Origin: Pseudomonas hormoni
Lineage (GTDB): Bacteria; Pseudomonadota; Gammaproteobacteria; Pseudomonadales; Pseudomonadaceae
NCBI RefSeq assembly: GCF_018502625.1
Contig: NZ_CP075566.1
Location: 3,396,001-3,460,000 of the forward strand
DNA: 64,000 nucleotides
Direction: 5' to 3'
The translations under genes were made by a program, and so were the position numbers. Positions 28,801 to 36,070 of the stretch are shown one piece after another (the first letter of the stretch is position 1; each line of letters opens with the position of its first letter). The notes below the pieces were generated by a model. It did no database searches. It saw only the letters and a program-made list of their open reading frames with translations, and was not told the origin of the DNA.

Positions 28801-29262
28801 ATGAACACCGAGCGCAACCTCTCCGATAACTGCGACGCCCTGCTGCTGGATAATCAGGCCTGCTTCGCCCTGCATTCCACCTCGCTGCTGATGACAAAGG
28901 TCTACAAGCCACTGCTGCAAGCGCTGGGCCTGACCTATCCGCAATACCTGGCGATGATGGTGTTGTGGGAACAGGACGGTTTGACCGTAGGCGAAATCAG
29001 CACGCGCCTGCTGACCGATCCTGGCTCACTGACGCCACTGCTCAAACGCCTGGAAGCCGAAGGCTTGCTCAGCCGCACCCGCAGCCGCGAAGACGAACGG
29101 GTGGTGATTGTCGAACTCACCGAACAGGGTCGCGCCTTGCGGGACAAGGCGCGCGATGTTCCCCAGTGCATCCTCGGCGCCAGCGGGATGACGCTGGAGA
29201 GACTGCAGAAATTGCAGGCGGAGCTGCAAGTGCTGCGGAGCAATTTGCAAGACAGCCTCTGA
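28801..29262 (+). CDS. ohrR: Organic hydroperoxide resistance repressor OhrR (MarR family)
   Basis: A 153-residue MarR-family repressor that senses organic peroxides through a cysteine. Seen: the redox cysteine in LLLDNQACFALHSTS at about residue 19, LTYPQYLAMMVLWEQDGLTVGEI, and the winged helix TDPGSLTPLLKRLEAEGLLSRTRSREDERVV. A second cysteine (QCILG) lies near the C-terminus, as in two-cysteine OhrR proteins. ATG 28801 is chosen; ATG 28774 is an alternative. Just upstream of ohr, its target. Confidence 0.93.
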   Translation: MNTERNLSDNCDALLLDNQACFALHSTSLLMTKVYKPLLQALGLTYPQYLAMMVLWEQDGLTVGEISTRLLTDPGSLTPLLKRLEAEGLLSRTRSREDERVVIVELTEQGRALRDKARDVPQCILGASGMTLERLQKLQAELQVLRSNLQDSL

Positions 29263-29285
29263 TCCCAACCCACCACAAATCCCCC

Positions 29286-29380
29286 TGTGGGAGCGAGATC
29301 GGCTTGCCGACGATGGCGGAGTGTCAGTCAGCATCAATGCTAAATGACACACTGCAATCGCGAGCAGGCTCGCTCCCACA
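29286..29380. repeat. REPIN, class C variant
   Basis: Imperfect inverted pair with outer ends TGTGGGAGCGAG and CTCGCTCCCACA, between ohrR and ohr. Confidence 0.75.
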
Positions 29381-29515
29381 TTTGCTTTGTGGTGCCCTGC
29401 CGACCTCGTTTCCTCCCTCAAAAAATTTTTCCGCTGAACAGCCTGCCGCGACCGCTCTAACTCAACACATCTAACCAGTGACCACTTCGAAATCAAAACT
29501 TTTCAAAAATTTATC

Positions 29516-29583
29516 TTGCGCGCTAAATATCTGCGCGCTACATTTACCTCGCACTTACTTAGCGCGCAAACATTTAGCGCAAA
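29516..29583. promoter_or_regulatory. OhrR operator cluster upstream of ohr
   Basis: Four GCGC-centred elements: TTGCGCGCTAA (29516), TGCGCGCTA (29532), TTAGCGCGCAA (29559) and TTTAGCGCAAAA (29573). The first and third are exact inverted copies 32 bases apart. They lie 30-95 bases before the ohr start. Pairs of dyads in ohr promoters bind OhrR in other bacteria; the identity here is inferred from position. Confidence 0.65.
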
Positions 29584-29611
29584 ACAAACAAGTCCAAACG
29601 AGGCGTACACC

Positions 29612-30031
29612 ATGCAAACTCTCTACACCGCAATCGCAACCTCCACTGGCGGCCGTGACGGTCGTGCGGTTTCCAGCGACAACATCCTCGACGTCAAACT
29701 CGCGACCCCGAAAGAACTCGGTGGTGCTGGTGGCGCTGCAACCAACCCTGAACAACTGTTCGCCGCCGGTTACTCGGCCTGCTTCATCGGCGCGCTGAAA
29801 TTCGTCGCCAGCCAGACCAAACGCAGCATCCCGAACGACGCGTCGATCACTGCCCATGTCGGCATCGGTCAGATTCCTGGTGGTTTCGGTCTGGACATCG
29901 ACCTGCACGTCAGCCTGCCGGGTCTTGAACAAGCCGATGCGCAATCCCTGGTCGACGCTGCCCACCAGGTCTGCCCGTACTCCAACGCCACCCGTGGCAA
30001 CGTCGATGTGCGCCTGCACGTTACCGTCTAA
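29612..30031 (+). CDS. ohr: Organic hydroperoxide resistance protein Ohr
   Basis: A 139-residue thiol peroxidase of the Ohr/OsmC group that detoxifies organic hydroperoxides. Seen: LYTAIATSTGGRDGRA, LGGAGGAATNPEQLFAAGYSAC with the peroxidatic cysteine and the arginine further upstream, and the second cysteine in HQVCPYSNATRGN near the C-terminus, which distinguishes Ohr from OsmC by its spacing. ATG 29612 follows GAGGCG. Controlled by the adjacent OhrR through the operators upstream. Confidence 0.96.
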   Translation: MQTLYTAIATSTGGRDGRAVSSDNILDVKLATPKELGGAGGAATNPEQLFAAGYSACFIGALKFVASQTKRSIPNDASITAHVGIGQIPGGFGLDIDLHVSLPGLEQADAQSLVDAAHQVCPYSNATRGNVDVRLHVTV

Positions 30032-30063
30032 CAGCTGACTCCAAGACCGAACAGGAAACGAAC

Positions 30064-31080
30064 ATGAACACTTTCAGCAAAGTCTTGACCGGCACCCTTC
30101 TGGCCCTGTCCATCCACAGCGCATTCGCGGGCGACGGGGTTGAGCACAACACCCAGGCGTTCCTCGATGTGCTGAATGCCGGCACAGGCAAACCGATGGA
30201 ACAGCTTTCACCGAAAGATGCCCGGGCCATTTTGGTCGGCGCGCAAGCCGGGGTGAAATTGACGCTGCCAAAAGCGGACGTCAGCCAGAAGACCATTCAA
30301 GTCGACGGCCAACCGATCAGCCTGACCATCGTCCGGCCGGCCGGGGTCAAAGGCGAGCTGCCGGTGTTCATGTTCTTCCACGGCGGCGGCTGGGTGCTGG
30401 GGGATTTTCCGACCCACGAACGGCTGGTTCGGGATCTGGTCGCTGGTTCGGGTGCGGCGGCGGTGTTCGTCAATTACACCCCTTCGCCGGAAGCGCATTA
30501 CCCGGTGGCAATCAACCAGGCTTACGCCGCAACCAAGTGGGTGGCTGAGCACGGTAAAGAAATCAACGTCGACGGCAAACGTCTGGCCGTGGCCGGTAAC
30601 AGCGTCGGCGGCAACATGGCGGCCGTGGTTGCGCTGATGGCCAAAGACAAGGGCACCCCGGCGATCAAGTTCCAGGTGCTGCTGTGGCCGGTGACGGATG
30701 CAAACTTCGAAACGGCGTCTTACAACCAGTTTGCCGAGGGACACTTCCTCACCAAAAACATGATGAAGTGGTTCTGGGACAACTACACCACCGACGCCAA
30801 GCAACGTAACGAGATCTACGCTTCGCCACTGCGGGCGACCACTGCCCAACTCAAAGGCTTGCCACCTGCGCTGGTGCAGACGGCCGGCGCCGATGTGCTG
30901 CGCGATGAAGGTGAAGCCTATGCCCGCAAACTCGACGAGGCCGGTGTGCCGGTGACGGCGGTTCGCTACAACGGCATGATTCACGATTATGGTTTGCTGA
31001 ATGTGGTGAGCCAGGTGCCAGCGGTTCGTTCGGCGATGCTGCAAGCATCTGAAGAGCTCAAGCAACACCTGAAGAAATAA
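30064..31080 (+). CDS. Secreted alpha/beta hydrolase (HSL-family esterase)
   Basis: A 338-residue esterase of the hormone-sensitive-lipase type with a signal peptide ending SAFA|GD. Seen: the oxyanion motif HGGGW at residues 106-110, the nucleophile elbow GNSVGG with serine at about 180, an aspartate in QTAGADVLRDEGEAY, and the histidine in GMIHDYG. It starts 32 bases after ohr and may share its peroxide-induced transcript, although a role in peroxide defence is not known. The substrate is unknown. Confidence 0.9.
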   Translation: MNTFSKVLTGTLLALSIHSAFAGDGVEHNTQAFLDVLNAGTGKPMEQLSPKDARAILVGAQAGVKLTLPKADVSQKTIQVDGQPISLTIVRPAGVKGELPVFMFFHGGGWVLGDFPTHERLVRDLVAGSGAAAVFVNYTPSPEAHYPVAINQAYAATKWVAEHGKEINVDGKRLAVAGNSVGGNMAAVVALMAKDKGTPAIKFQVLLWPVTDANFETASYNQFAEGHFLTKNMMKWFWDNYTTDAKQRNEIYASPLRATTAQLKGLPPALVQTAGADVLRDEGEAYARKLDEAGVPVTAVRYNGMIHDYGLLNVVSQVPAVRSAMLQASEELKQHLKK

Positions 31081-31089
31081 CCCCTCCCC

Positions 31090-31182
31090 TGTAGGAGCGA
31101 GGCTTGCCCGCGAAAGCGTTCTGTCAGTCGACATCAACGTTGAATGACACACCGCCTTCGCGGGCAAGCCTCGCTCCTACAG
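31090..31182. repeat. REPIN, class C
   Basis: Inverted pair with ends CTGTAGGAGCGAGGCTTGCC and GGCAAGCCTCGCTCCTACAG, between the esterase gene and efp. It is the last REPIN before the prophage; none was found inside the phage region. Confidence 0.85.
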
Positions 31183-31204
31183 GGGGTTTGTGCATTTCAG
31201 GCAC

Positions 31205-31236
31205 AAAAAAAGCCCGACTCAATGGTCGGGCTTTTT
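31205..31236. terminator. Bidirectional terminator after efp
   Basis: AAAAAAGCCCGAC-TCAATG-GTCGGGCTTTTT, a strong hairpin with A and T tracts at the two ends, between convergent esterase and efp genes. Confidence 0.9.
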
Positions 31237-31253
31237 CATTCCTGAAGCGGTGC

Positions 31254-31823
31254 TTATTTAGCACGGCCTTTGTAGGAACCGCCTTCGCGGGTATCGATCT
31301 CGATCATGTCGCCGATTTCGATGAAGTCAGCAACCGACAGCTCGGTACCGTTCTTCAGTTTGGCAGGCTTCATCACCTTGCCGGAAGTGTCGCCGCGAGC
31401 GGAACCTTCGGTGTAGTCAACCTGACGCACGATAGTGGTCGGCAGTTCTACGGAAACCAGACGCTCTTCGAAGAAGATCGCTTCGCAAACATCGGTCATG
31501 CCTTCTTCAACGAAAGGCAGAACGGCTTCGATGTCTTCAGCGTTCAGCTCGTACATGGTGTAGTCGGTGGTGTCCATGAACGTGTAGGTGTCGCCGCTGA
31601 TGAAGGACAGGGTCGCTTCTTTGCGGTCGAGGATTACGTCGTCCAGTTTGTCGTCGGCGCTGTAAACGATTTCGGTCTTGTAACCGGTCAGCAGGTTTTT
31701 CAGCTTGGTCTTCATGATCGCGCTGTTACGACCAGACTTGGTGAATTCAGCTTTCTGAACCAGCCAAGGATCGTTTTCGAGACGGATCACGGTACCGGGT
31801 TTCAGTTCTTTACCAGTTTTCAT
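31254..31823 (-). CDS. efp: Translation elongation factor P
   Basis: A 189-residue EF-P, which rescues ribosomes stalled at polyproline. Seen: the KOW-like N-terminal domain ([26 protein letters not shown]) with arginine 32 at the tip of the modified loop, and the C-terminal OB domains ending [17 protein letters not shown]32 marks the type modified by EarP with rhamnose, not the EpmA lysine type. EarP is usually a neighbour, but no earP is visible; the prophage begins right on the upstream side of this gene. Confidence 0.97.
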   Translation of the reverse strand: MKTGKELKPGTVIRLENDPWLVQKAEFTKSGRNSAIMKTKLKNLLTGYKTEIVYSADDKLDDVILDRKEATLSFISGDTYTFMDTTDYTMYELNAEDIEAVLPFVEEGMTDVCEAIFFEERLVSVELPTTIVRQVDYTEGSARGDTSGKVMKPAKLKNGTELSVADFIEIGDMIEIDTREGGSYKGRAK

Positions 31824-32190
31824 TGCGAATATCCGAATTTGGATGGGATTTACAAAAATCTAGGCCGCGTATCATATCCAATTTAGGTAAAAGTTTACAT
31901 AAAACTGGGCAACGAAAGAACTGGGGCCATCCTATCGACATCATTGGGCCCCGTAAAGGCCCTTGTGACACCCTTGGCTCTACCTTGGGCCACCTACGGT
32001 ACAGGGCTCTAACACAACATCCAGAGGCGCCCATGTGCGCGGTAAGGACCCCAGGCGAGGCCCCATGGGGGGAACTTGCGGCTGAGCCCTATTGAGGTGG
32101 TCACTCAGATTTTTCTGTCAGATTCTCAAAGGTGCCCTCACGAACGCTCCCAATCTACACTGTACGCATCACCAGCGATAAGGCGGCCTC
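31824..32190. other. Chromosome/prophage junction region
   Basis: 367 bases without a gene. The first ~90 (AT-rich) look like the efp promoter and leader. After about 31920 the text changes to GGGCCCC/AAGGCCC runs like those in the phage intergenic regions. The exact attachment site cannot be fixed from one end. A near-repeat ATATCCGAATTTGGAT / ATATCCAATTTAGG (31828 and 31873) is noted as a possible arm. Confidence 0.5.
31871..31899 (-). promoter_or_regulatory. Candidate sigma-70 promoter of efp
   Basis: On the minus strand TGTAAA and TATGAT are 17 bases apart, with the -10 element about 48 bases before the efp start. The -35 box is weak. If right, the prophage junction lies immediately upstream of it. 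Confidence 0.4.
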
Positions 32191-32919
32191 ATGCAGCTCA
32201 CCGAAAACCAGAAGACCGAGAAGGAATACTTCGACTTGTTCCGGCAACATTGTGAGCTGCCATGCGGAACCATCGAATTTTCTGACAAGCCAGATGTGGT
32301 AATTCGTGACGAGGACAACAGGAGGATACTGGGCATAGAAATTGCCAATCTTTACAACAGCGATGGCGATGGTCAGGACAGTGAACAAAAGCAGAGAGTA
32401 AACAGGCTAAAGGTGATCGCATCAGCTGAGAAAATCTACCAAGAGCGCGGCGGGCGTAGTATTCAGCTTTTTATAGGGTTCTGTCAGAAGAATCCGATTA
32501 AACCCAAGCGCATCGAGCGAATCGCAGAAGACTTGGCGTCGCACGTTTTGAAAATCAGCACGCTGTCAGAAGCCTACCATTGTCACGACCCACTCGACCC
32601 CACTCCAGAGATAAGCTTTATTTCACACGATGGCTCTGAATCTCCCAAACTCATGTGGGATCTATGGCACTCCTACAGCACGCCTTTGCTGAATGTCCCA
32701 CGAGTTAAAGAGATGATCGAACGGAAGGCGAAGAAGGTTCGGCAATATGCTCCCTGTGGCGCCAATTGGTTATTGCTAATCGTTGATTTTTGGGACCCCG
32801 CCCAAGACCAATGGATGCATTGGCCCGCAGAAGAGAGTGTCGAAAAAACCCCTTTTGACCGTATTCTCATCTTCAACACCGCCACCGGGATCATTGAGGT
32901 TTTGCAGCGCAGCCAGTAA
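32191..32919 (+). CDS. Prophage cargo protein, unknown function (nuclease-like fold possible)
   Basis: A 242-residue protein on the strand opposite to all phage genes, at the outer end of the prophage between the efp side and gene 19.5. ATG 32191 is preceded by AAGGCGG. No signal peptide or membrane segment. I do not recognise the family. Residues 33-53 (KPDVVI...GIEIAN) resemble the PD-(D/E)xK nuclease core with D35 and E50, but the lysine position is not lysine, so activity is doubtful. Position and opposite orientation suggest a lysogenic conversion or phage-defence gene with its own promoter; that is inference. Confidence 0.75.
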   Translation: MQLTENQKTEKEYFDLFRQHCELPCGTIEFSDKPDVVIRDEDNRRILGIEIANLYNSDGDGQDSEQKQRVNRLKVIASAEKIYQERGGRSIQLFIGFCQKNPIKPKRIERIAEDLASHVLKISTLSEAYHCHDPLDPTPEISFISHDGSESPKLMWDLWHSYSTPLLNVPRVKEMIERKAKKVRQYAPCGANWLLLIVDFWDPAQDQWMHWPAEESVEKTPFDRILIFNTATGIIEVLQRSQ

Positions 32920-32941
32920 CCCTAAGACAATCCCGCCAAGA

Positions 32942-33115
32942 TCACCCGTCACAGCCACCAAGTAGAACACAGACGACATCCCCAAAGGTTTCGACAAGTG
33001 GACCACCTTGAACAACTCCGAGAGAAACAAGGAGTAGAGCAAGAAATCGGTAGGTGACACGGTGCGTCAGCAGGATCCGAAGGGACGGCCATACGGCTCT
33101 TATCACGTCCTTCAT
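32942..33115 (-). CDS. 19.5: T7 gp19.5-like small membrane protein
   Basis: A 57-residue frame starting MKDVIRAVWPSLR and containing LLTHRVTYRFLALLLVSLG, which matches the T7 gp19.5 pattern LLRHRVTYRFLVVL; both end in cysteine-bearing VVC...C segments. It has one membrane helix. AAAGGAG lies nine bases upstream of ATG 33115. A 17-codon leader frame (MLISITSHGQTQRSKQE) ends on that ATG (overlap ATGA) and may couple its translation. It lies after the right-end promoter at 33228, just as T7 19.5 follows phi-OR. Confidence 0.75.
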   Translation of the reverse strand: MKDVIRAVWPSLRILLTHRVTYRFLALLLVSLGVVQGGPLVETFGDVVCVLLGGCDG

Positions 33116-33227
33116 TCCTGTTTGCTCCTTTGTGTCTGCCCGTGGGAGGTGATGCTTATCAGCATAATCACCAACCTCTTAGGGTCTTTGAGATGGTCTT
33201 TAAGAGGACATCTTTAGGCCCCCTATC

Positions 33228-33248
33228 CTAATAGTGAGTTCTTTTGGA
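33228..33248 (-). promoter_or_regulatory. Phage RNA polymerase promoter (phi-OR position)
   Basis: Minus strand reads CCAAAAGAACTCACTATTAGG, with the CTCACTATTAG core. It is downstream of the terminase gene, where T7 has phi-OR. Transcripts would run through 19.5 and towards the cargo gene (antisense) and efp. Confidence 0.75.
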
Positions 33249-33300
33249 GGCCCCGGCCTGCAAGGGCTCCAGAGGTGCATAGAAAGTAATCAACGAGTGA

Positions 33301-33330
33301 AATAAAGGGGCCCCTTAAGGACCCCTTGTG
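33301..33330 (-). terminator. Hairpin after the large terminase gene
   Basis: Minus strand CACAAGGGGTCCTTAAGGGG followed by CCCCTTTATTT; AAGGGG pairs with CCCCTT. It starts 12 bases after the terminase stop codon and may act as terminator or RNA processing site. Confidence 0.6.
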
Positions 33331-33341
33331 TTTGTAGTTGT

Positions 33342-35102
33342 TTACCTGCCCCACTCCATGAAGCTCCCTGAGCCTGCATCGTCCTCCCAGGACATCGTTA
33401 TGTTTCCACCTACGGTCAAGCGCATAGCCGACTCATAGCCGTGCAATGGGTTCTCCATTTGTTCCTCAAGGAAATCCGCGAGCATCTCTTGGGCACCCAC
33501 CTCAGAATCCTTTTCCATGGCCTCTGTGAAGAACTGAACGCCAATCGCCAAGGCGTCCAAGCGGTCATCGTGAAGCAGCGAGCCCCTCTCCTTCGTAATA
33601 CGAGTGAGCTGGTAGAAGCCGCTGTATTTAACGTCTGTGGTCCCGTCGATGTTTAGGGCCGTCTGGTAGTCCTTCTCAATGACTGACTCGTGGACACAGA
33701 GCCTATGACTGCCCAACACGGGCTCCAACACATCGCAGATACGTAGCTCTTTCTGACCTTTCGACTTGACCTCAGTGATAGCGCAACGATGAGTCCGGGT
33801 CATCACAGGACTGAACAACTTCACATACATCCCGTCACCGAAGTTACCTTCAATGACCACCTCGTTAACCTTGTACTTTTTCCCGATGTCGGCAAGGGCC
33901 TGCAAGGTCTTGTCGTCGTACCCACCACGGAAACCGCCCCAGTCAATTAGGTATATGTAGCCGTTGAGCATGTAGAGGACCGCGTAACCCGTCTCGTCCT
34001 TACCGCGTCCGCTTGGGTCAATCGCAAGAATCTTTGCGCCGTAGGCAGCAGTAGCGGCCCCGGCAGATTCGTAGCGGTGGAACCGGTCACCTTTAAGGCC
34101 AACGTTAGGAACGCCCCTCGCTTCGTTGTTGGTGTTGGGTAACCACTGAAGGGTTGTCGGTGCCGTGTCCAGAGAGAAAAGCCCCACGATAAAATCACGG
34201 AGCTTCAGAGGATACTTTTCGGCATCGCTAAGGTTGGGGTTAAGCATGAATTGAAGTGCGAAGCCGCCTTTACCGTAAGACAGTTCCCGTTCCCGTAGGT
34301 CCGTGTCATCAAATCGCACAGGATCGGTAGGCATCCAATAAAGCGAATCGTCTTCCTGAAGCTCTTTAAGAAGCATCGGTGCTAACCGGCTACCACCACC
34401 GCGCGCGTAGCTCTCAAGGTCTTTGTGGTCCTTGGGATACCGAGCGGGCCAGATAGTCGTCACATAGCCTTTGTCTTCGAGCGACCTATAAAGGGTCATC
34501 TCGGTTTGAGGCGTACCCAGATAGATAATCTGAGACCCTGGCAGCGGCTTAAGGATCGCGTCGAACTCTTGAACGAGTGTTGCCAAGGCTTCACGGGCTG
34601 CCTGAGTGGCACTGTTGCCCGGAACCTCAACGTCATCCGCAATAAGGATGTCTGCACGGGAACCCGTAAGCTGCCCAGTGATACCAACCGACTTCACAGA
34701 CGGCGAGTGGTCAGGCTTAGCCGGTCCCACATCGAAACTCAAAGAGCTGTCCCGCTGCTTCGCGTTCGGTTTGAGGTGATGCAGAAACGGAAGTAGATCA
34801 ATGATCCGCTTGATAAAGATGCTGTTTGCATCCGCCCGTTCTTTCGAGGCCGACACAATGAGGAACTTTAGGTCTGGGTTATTCCAAAGCTTCCACACCA
34901 CAAAGGCGCATGTAATGAAGCTCTTGCCGATACCTCGGAATGCCTGAAGGATGAACCGCTTGTCTTTCCCCGAGGAAAGGACCCGAGCCATGTCTATTTG
35001 ACATCGTGTTGGCTTCGGTAAGTTCAGGGCTGCCCACAGGACAAAAAGAAAGGCCACAAAGGACCTTTTCATTAACGCTATGTCTTTTTCAGATTGATTC
35101 AA
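33342..35102 (-). CDS. 19: Terminase large subunit (gp19)
   Basis: A 586-residue packaging ATPase/nuclease, the same length as T7 gp19. Seen: Walker A in AFRGIGKS at residues 54-61, acidic Walker B region [13 protein letters not shown], and the RNase H-like nuclease centre starting [15 protein letters not shown]. Start is TTG 35102 with GGGAGG seven bases upstream; no ATG fits the full N-terminus. It packages the concatemeric DNA into proheads through the portal with gp18. Confidence 0.95.
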   Translation of the reverse strand: MNQSEKDIALMKRSFVAFLFVLWAALNLPKPTRCQIDMARVLSSGKDKRFILQAFRGIGKSFITCAFVVWKLWNNPDLKFLIVSASKERADANSIFIKRIIDLLPFLHHLKPNAKQRDSSLSFDVGPAKPDHSPSVKSVGITGQLTGSRADILIADDVEVPGNSATQAAREALATLVQEFDAILKPLPGSQIIYLGTPQTEMTLYRSLEDKGYVTTIWPARYPKDHKDLESYARGGGSRLAPMLLKELQEDDSLYWMPTDPVRFDDTDLRERELSYGKGGFALQFMLNPNLSDAEKYPLKLRDFIVGLFSLDTAPTTLQWLPNTNNEARGVPNVGLKGDRFHRYESAGAATAAYGAKILAIDPSGRGKDETGYAVLYMLNGYIYLIDWGGFRGGYDDKTLQALADIGKKYKVNEVVIEGNFGDGMYVKLFSPVMTRTHRCAITEVKSKGQKELRICDVLEPVLGSHRLCVHESVIEKDYQTALNIDGTTDVKYSGFYQLTRITKERGSLLHDDRLDALAIGVQFFTEAMEKDSEVGAQEMLADFLEEQMENPLHGYESAMRLTVGGNITMSWEDDAGSGSFMEWGR

Positions 35103-35114
35103 TTTACCTCCCTG

Positions 35115-35567
35115 TTATTTCTCCCCTTGTAATCTCCTTACAATTTGTTGAAGCGCAGTTACTTGCTCGTCTGCGCGCTGGGCCTGCTCGATAAGAAATC
35201 GAGAAGTGTTTGGGTGTAGTTCGGCGTTACCATTACTGACTGATCGACAACTACCTGTGACGTTACAGACGGTTGAATCTGCGAGCTGGACTGACAGCCT
35301 GATACCGTCATTACGCAACATATCAATAGTCCGTTGAGCCATCGCCTTGCTGTTCGTGCTGTAGTCCTGCCAATTTCTCGATATTTCGTTAAGAACCTTT
35401 TGAGTTGCTGCACGTTCTTCCTCCCGTTCGCTGTTGAGCTGTAATAGCTCCTGGGCCTTATCGTTGGATGCTTTTAAGTCCCGGTCATGCCAGCCCTTGG
35501 AATAGATCCCAAAGGCCAACAGACAGGCACAGGCAAGCCCCAATATGATCTTGGAAAGTGTTCCCAT
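35115..35567 (-). CDS. 18.5: Inner-membrane spanin Rz (gp18.5)
   Basis: A 150-residue i-spanin: one N-terminal membrane helix (IILGLACACLLAFGIYS) followed by a long coiled coil rich in glutamate and glutamine (SEREEERAATQKVL) exposed to the periplasm. With its partner it fuses inner and outer membranes at lysis. The o-spanin gene is embedded in it in another frame, the classic nested Rz/Rz1 design. ATG 35567 has GGAGA upstream. Confidence 0.88.
   Translation of the reverse strand: MGTLSKIILGLACACLLAFGIYSKGWHDRDLKASNDKAQELLQLNSEREEERAATQKVLNEISRNWQDYSTNSKAMAQRTIDMLRNDGIRLSVQLADSTVCNVTGSCRSVSNGNAELHPNTSRFLIEQAQRADEQVTALQQIVRRLQGEK
35159..35413 (-). CDS. 18.7: Outer-membrane spanin lipoprotein Rz1 (gp18.7), nested in 18.5
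   Basis: An 84-residue frame lying wholly inside 18.5 but in a different phase. It has basic residues, a hydrophobic stretch LLICCVMTVSGC ending in a lipobox (VSG|C), then a short serine- and threonine-rich mature part. This is the form of an o-spanin lipoprotein. T7 18.7 is nested in 18.5 in the same way and has nearly the same length (83 residues). Confidence 0.85.
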   Translation of the reverse strand: MQQLKRFLTKYREIGRTTARTARRWLNGLLICCVMTVSGCQSSSQIQPSVTSQVVVDQSVMVTPNYTQTLLDFLSSRPSAQTSK

Positions 35568-35582
35568 GGGTCTCCTTATTGC

Positions 35583-35846
35583 TTAGTGAGTAGTACCGTA
35601 AAGTTCATCGTCTGTAAGATCACGCACATCATCCAGAGAGGACGCAAGCTCACCTAACAGTGATGCGTTAGGCCGCAACTTTGCGATAGTGAATTTATGA
35701 CGATCAAGGTATTTTTCGACAGCGTTGTATAGTTGAGGGCTGCGCTTCTCGGGGTCGCGCATGTCTTGCAGCATGAACTGACCTTTCTCCGTATCAAGTG
35801 CCTCAAGCAACCTTTCAAGTAAATCATGCATTGCATGCTCCGGCAT
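35583..35846 (-). CDS. 18: Terminase small subunit (gp18)
   Basis: An 87-residue protein (T7 gp18: 89) starting MPEHAMHDLLERLLEALDTEKGQ and carrying DMRDPEKRSPQLYNAVEKYLDRH, the conserved core of T7-like small terminases. It binds DNA and hands it to gp19. Its start touches the holin stop codon, so the lysis and packaging genes are interleaved as in T7. Confidence 0.85.
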   Translation of the reverse strand: MPEHAMHDLLERLLEALDTEKGQFMLQDMRDPEKRSPQLYNAVEKYLDRHKFTIAKLRPNASLLGELASSLDDVRDLTDDELYGTTH

Positions 35847-36046
35847 TAGGTGACCTCCTTTGTATTAACCCCCTTTACAGTCTTGTATACCAAGACGCCG
35901 CATTGAGTAAGTGTGTAGATGATGGCAGCGGCATAGAACCAATCCGACATCGTTAAGCCCGCGAACCGGCTTGCCACATCGGCACCAGCAGCGGCCACGA
36001 CGGGAGTTGCCCTTACAACCCCCTCATTAAAATTCAATTCGATCAC
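35846..36046 (-). CDS. 17.5: Class II holin (gp17.5)
   Basis: A 66-residue protein (T7: 67) with the same layout as T7 gp17.5: an acidic start MIELNFNEGVVRATPVV, a segment around DVASRFAGL, and the membrane helix WFYAAAIIYTLTQCGVLVY followed by a lysine tail. It would make the inner-membrane lesions that trigger lysis. GGAGGTCCC-like ribosome binding text precedes ATG 36046. Confidence 0.9.
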   Translation of the reverse strand: MIELNFNEGVVRATPVVAAAGADVASRFAGLTMSDWFYAAAIIYTLTQCGVLVYKTVKGVNTKEVT

Positions 36047-36070
36047 TTAAGGGACCTCCTTAGATGTTTG

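Noticed and set aside
302..31182. The regularly recurring palindromes as a CRISPR array or IS ends
   Set aside because: They are scattered singly between genes as inverted pairs, with no spacer series, no cas genes and no transposase; they fit REPINs.
32160..32175. CTGTACGCATCACCAG as a LexA box before the cargo gene
   Set aside because: It differs from CTGT-N8-ACAG and lacks the AT-rich centre; too weak to call.
32776..33060. A 94-residue minus-strand frame with a hydrophobic N-terminus
   Set aside because: It has no ribosome binding site and runs into the cargo gene on the other strand. The adjacent frame gives the gp19.5 homologue with a good ribosome binding site, so this one is an out-of-frame shadow.
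31850..33340. An integrase gene at this end of the prophage
   Set aside because: No frame here has the tyrosine or serine recombinase motifs; the only sizeable gene is the unrecognised cargo protein.
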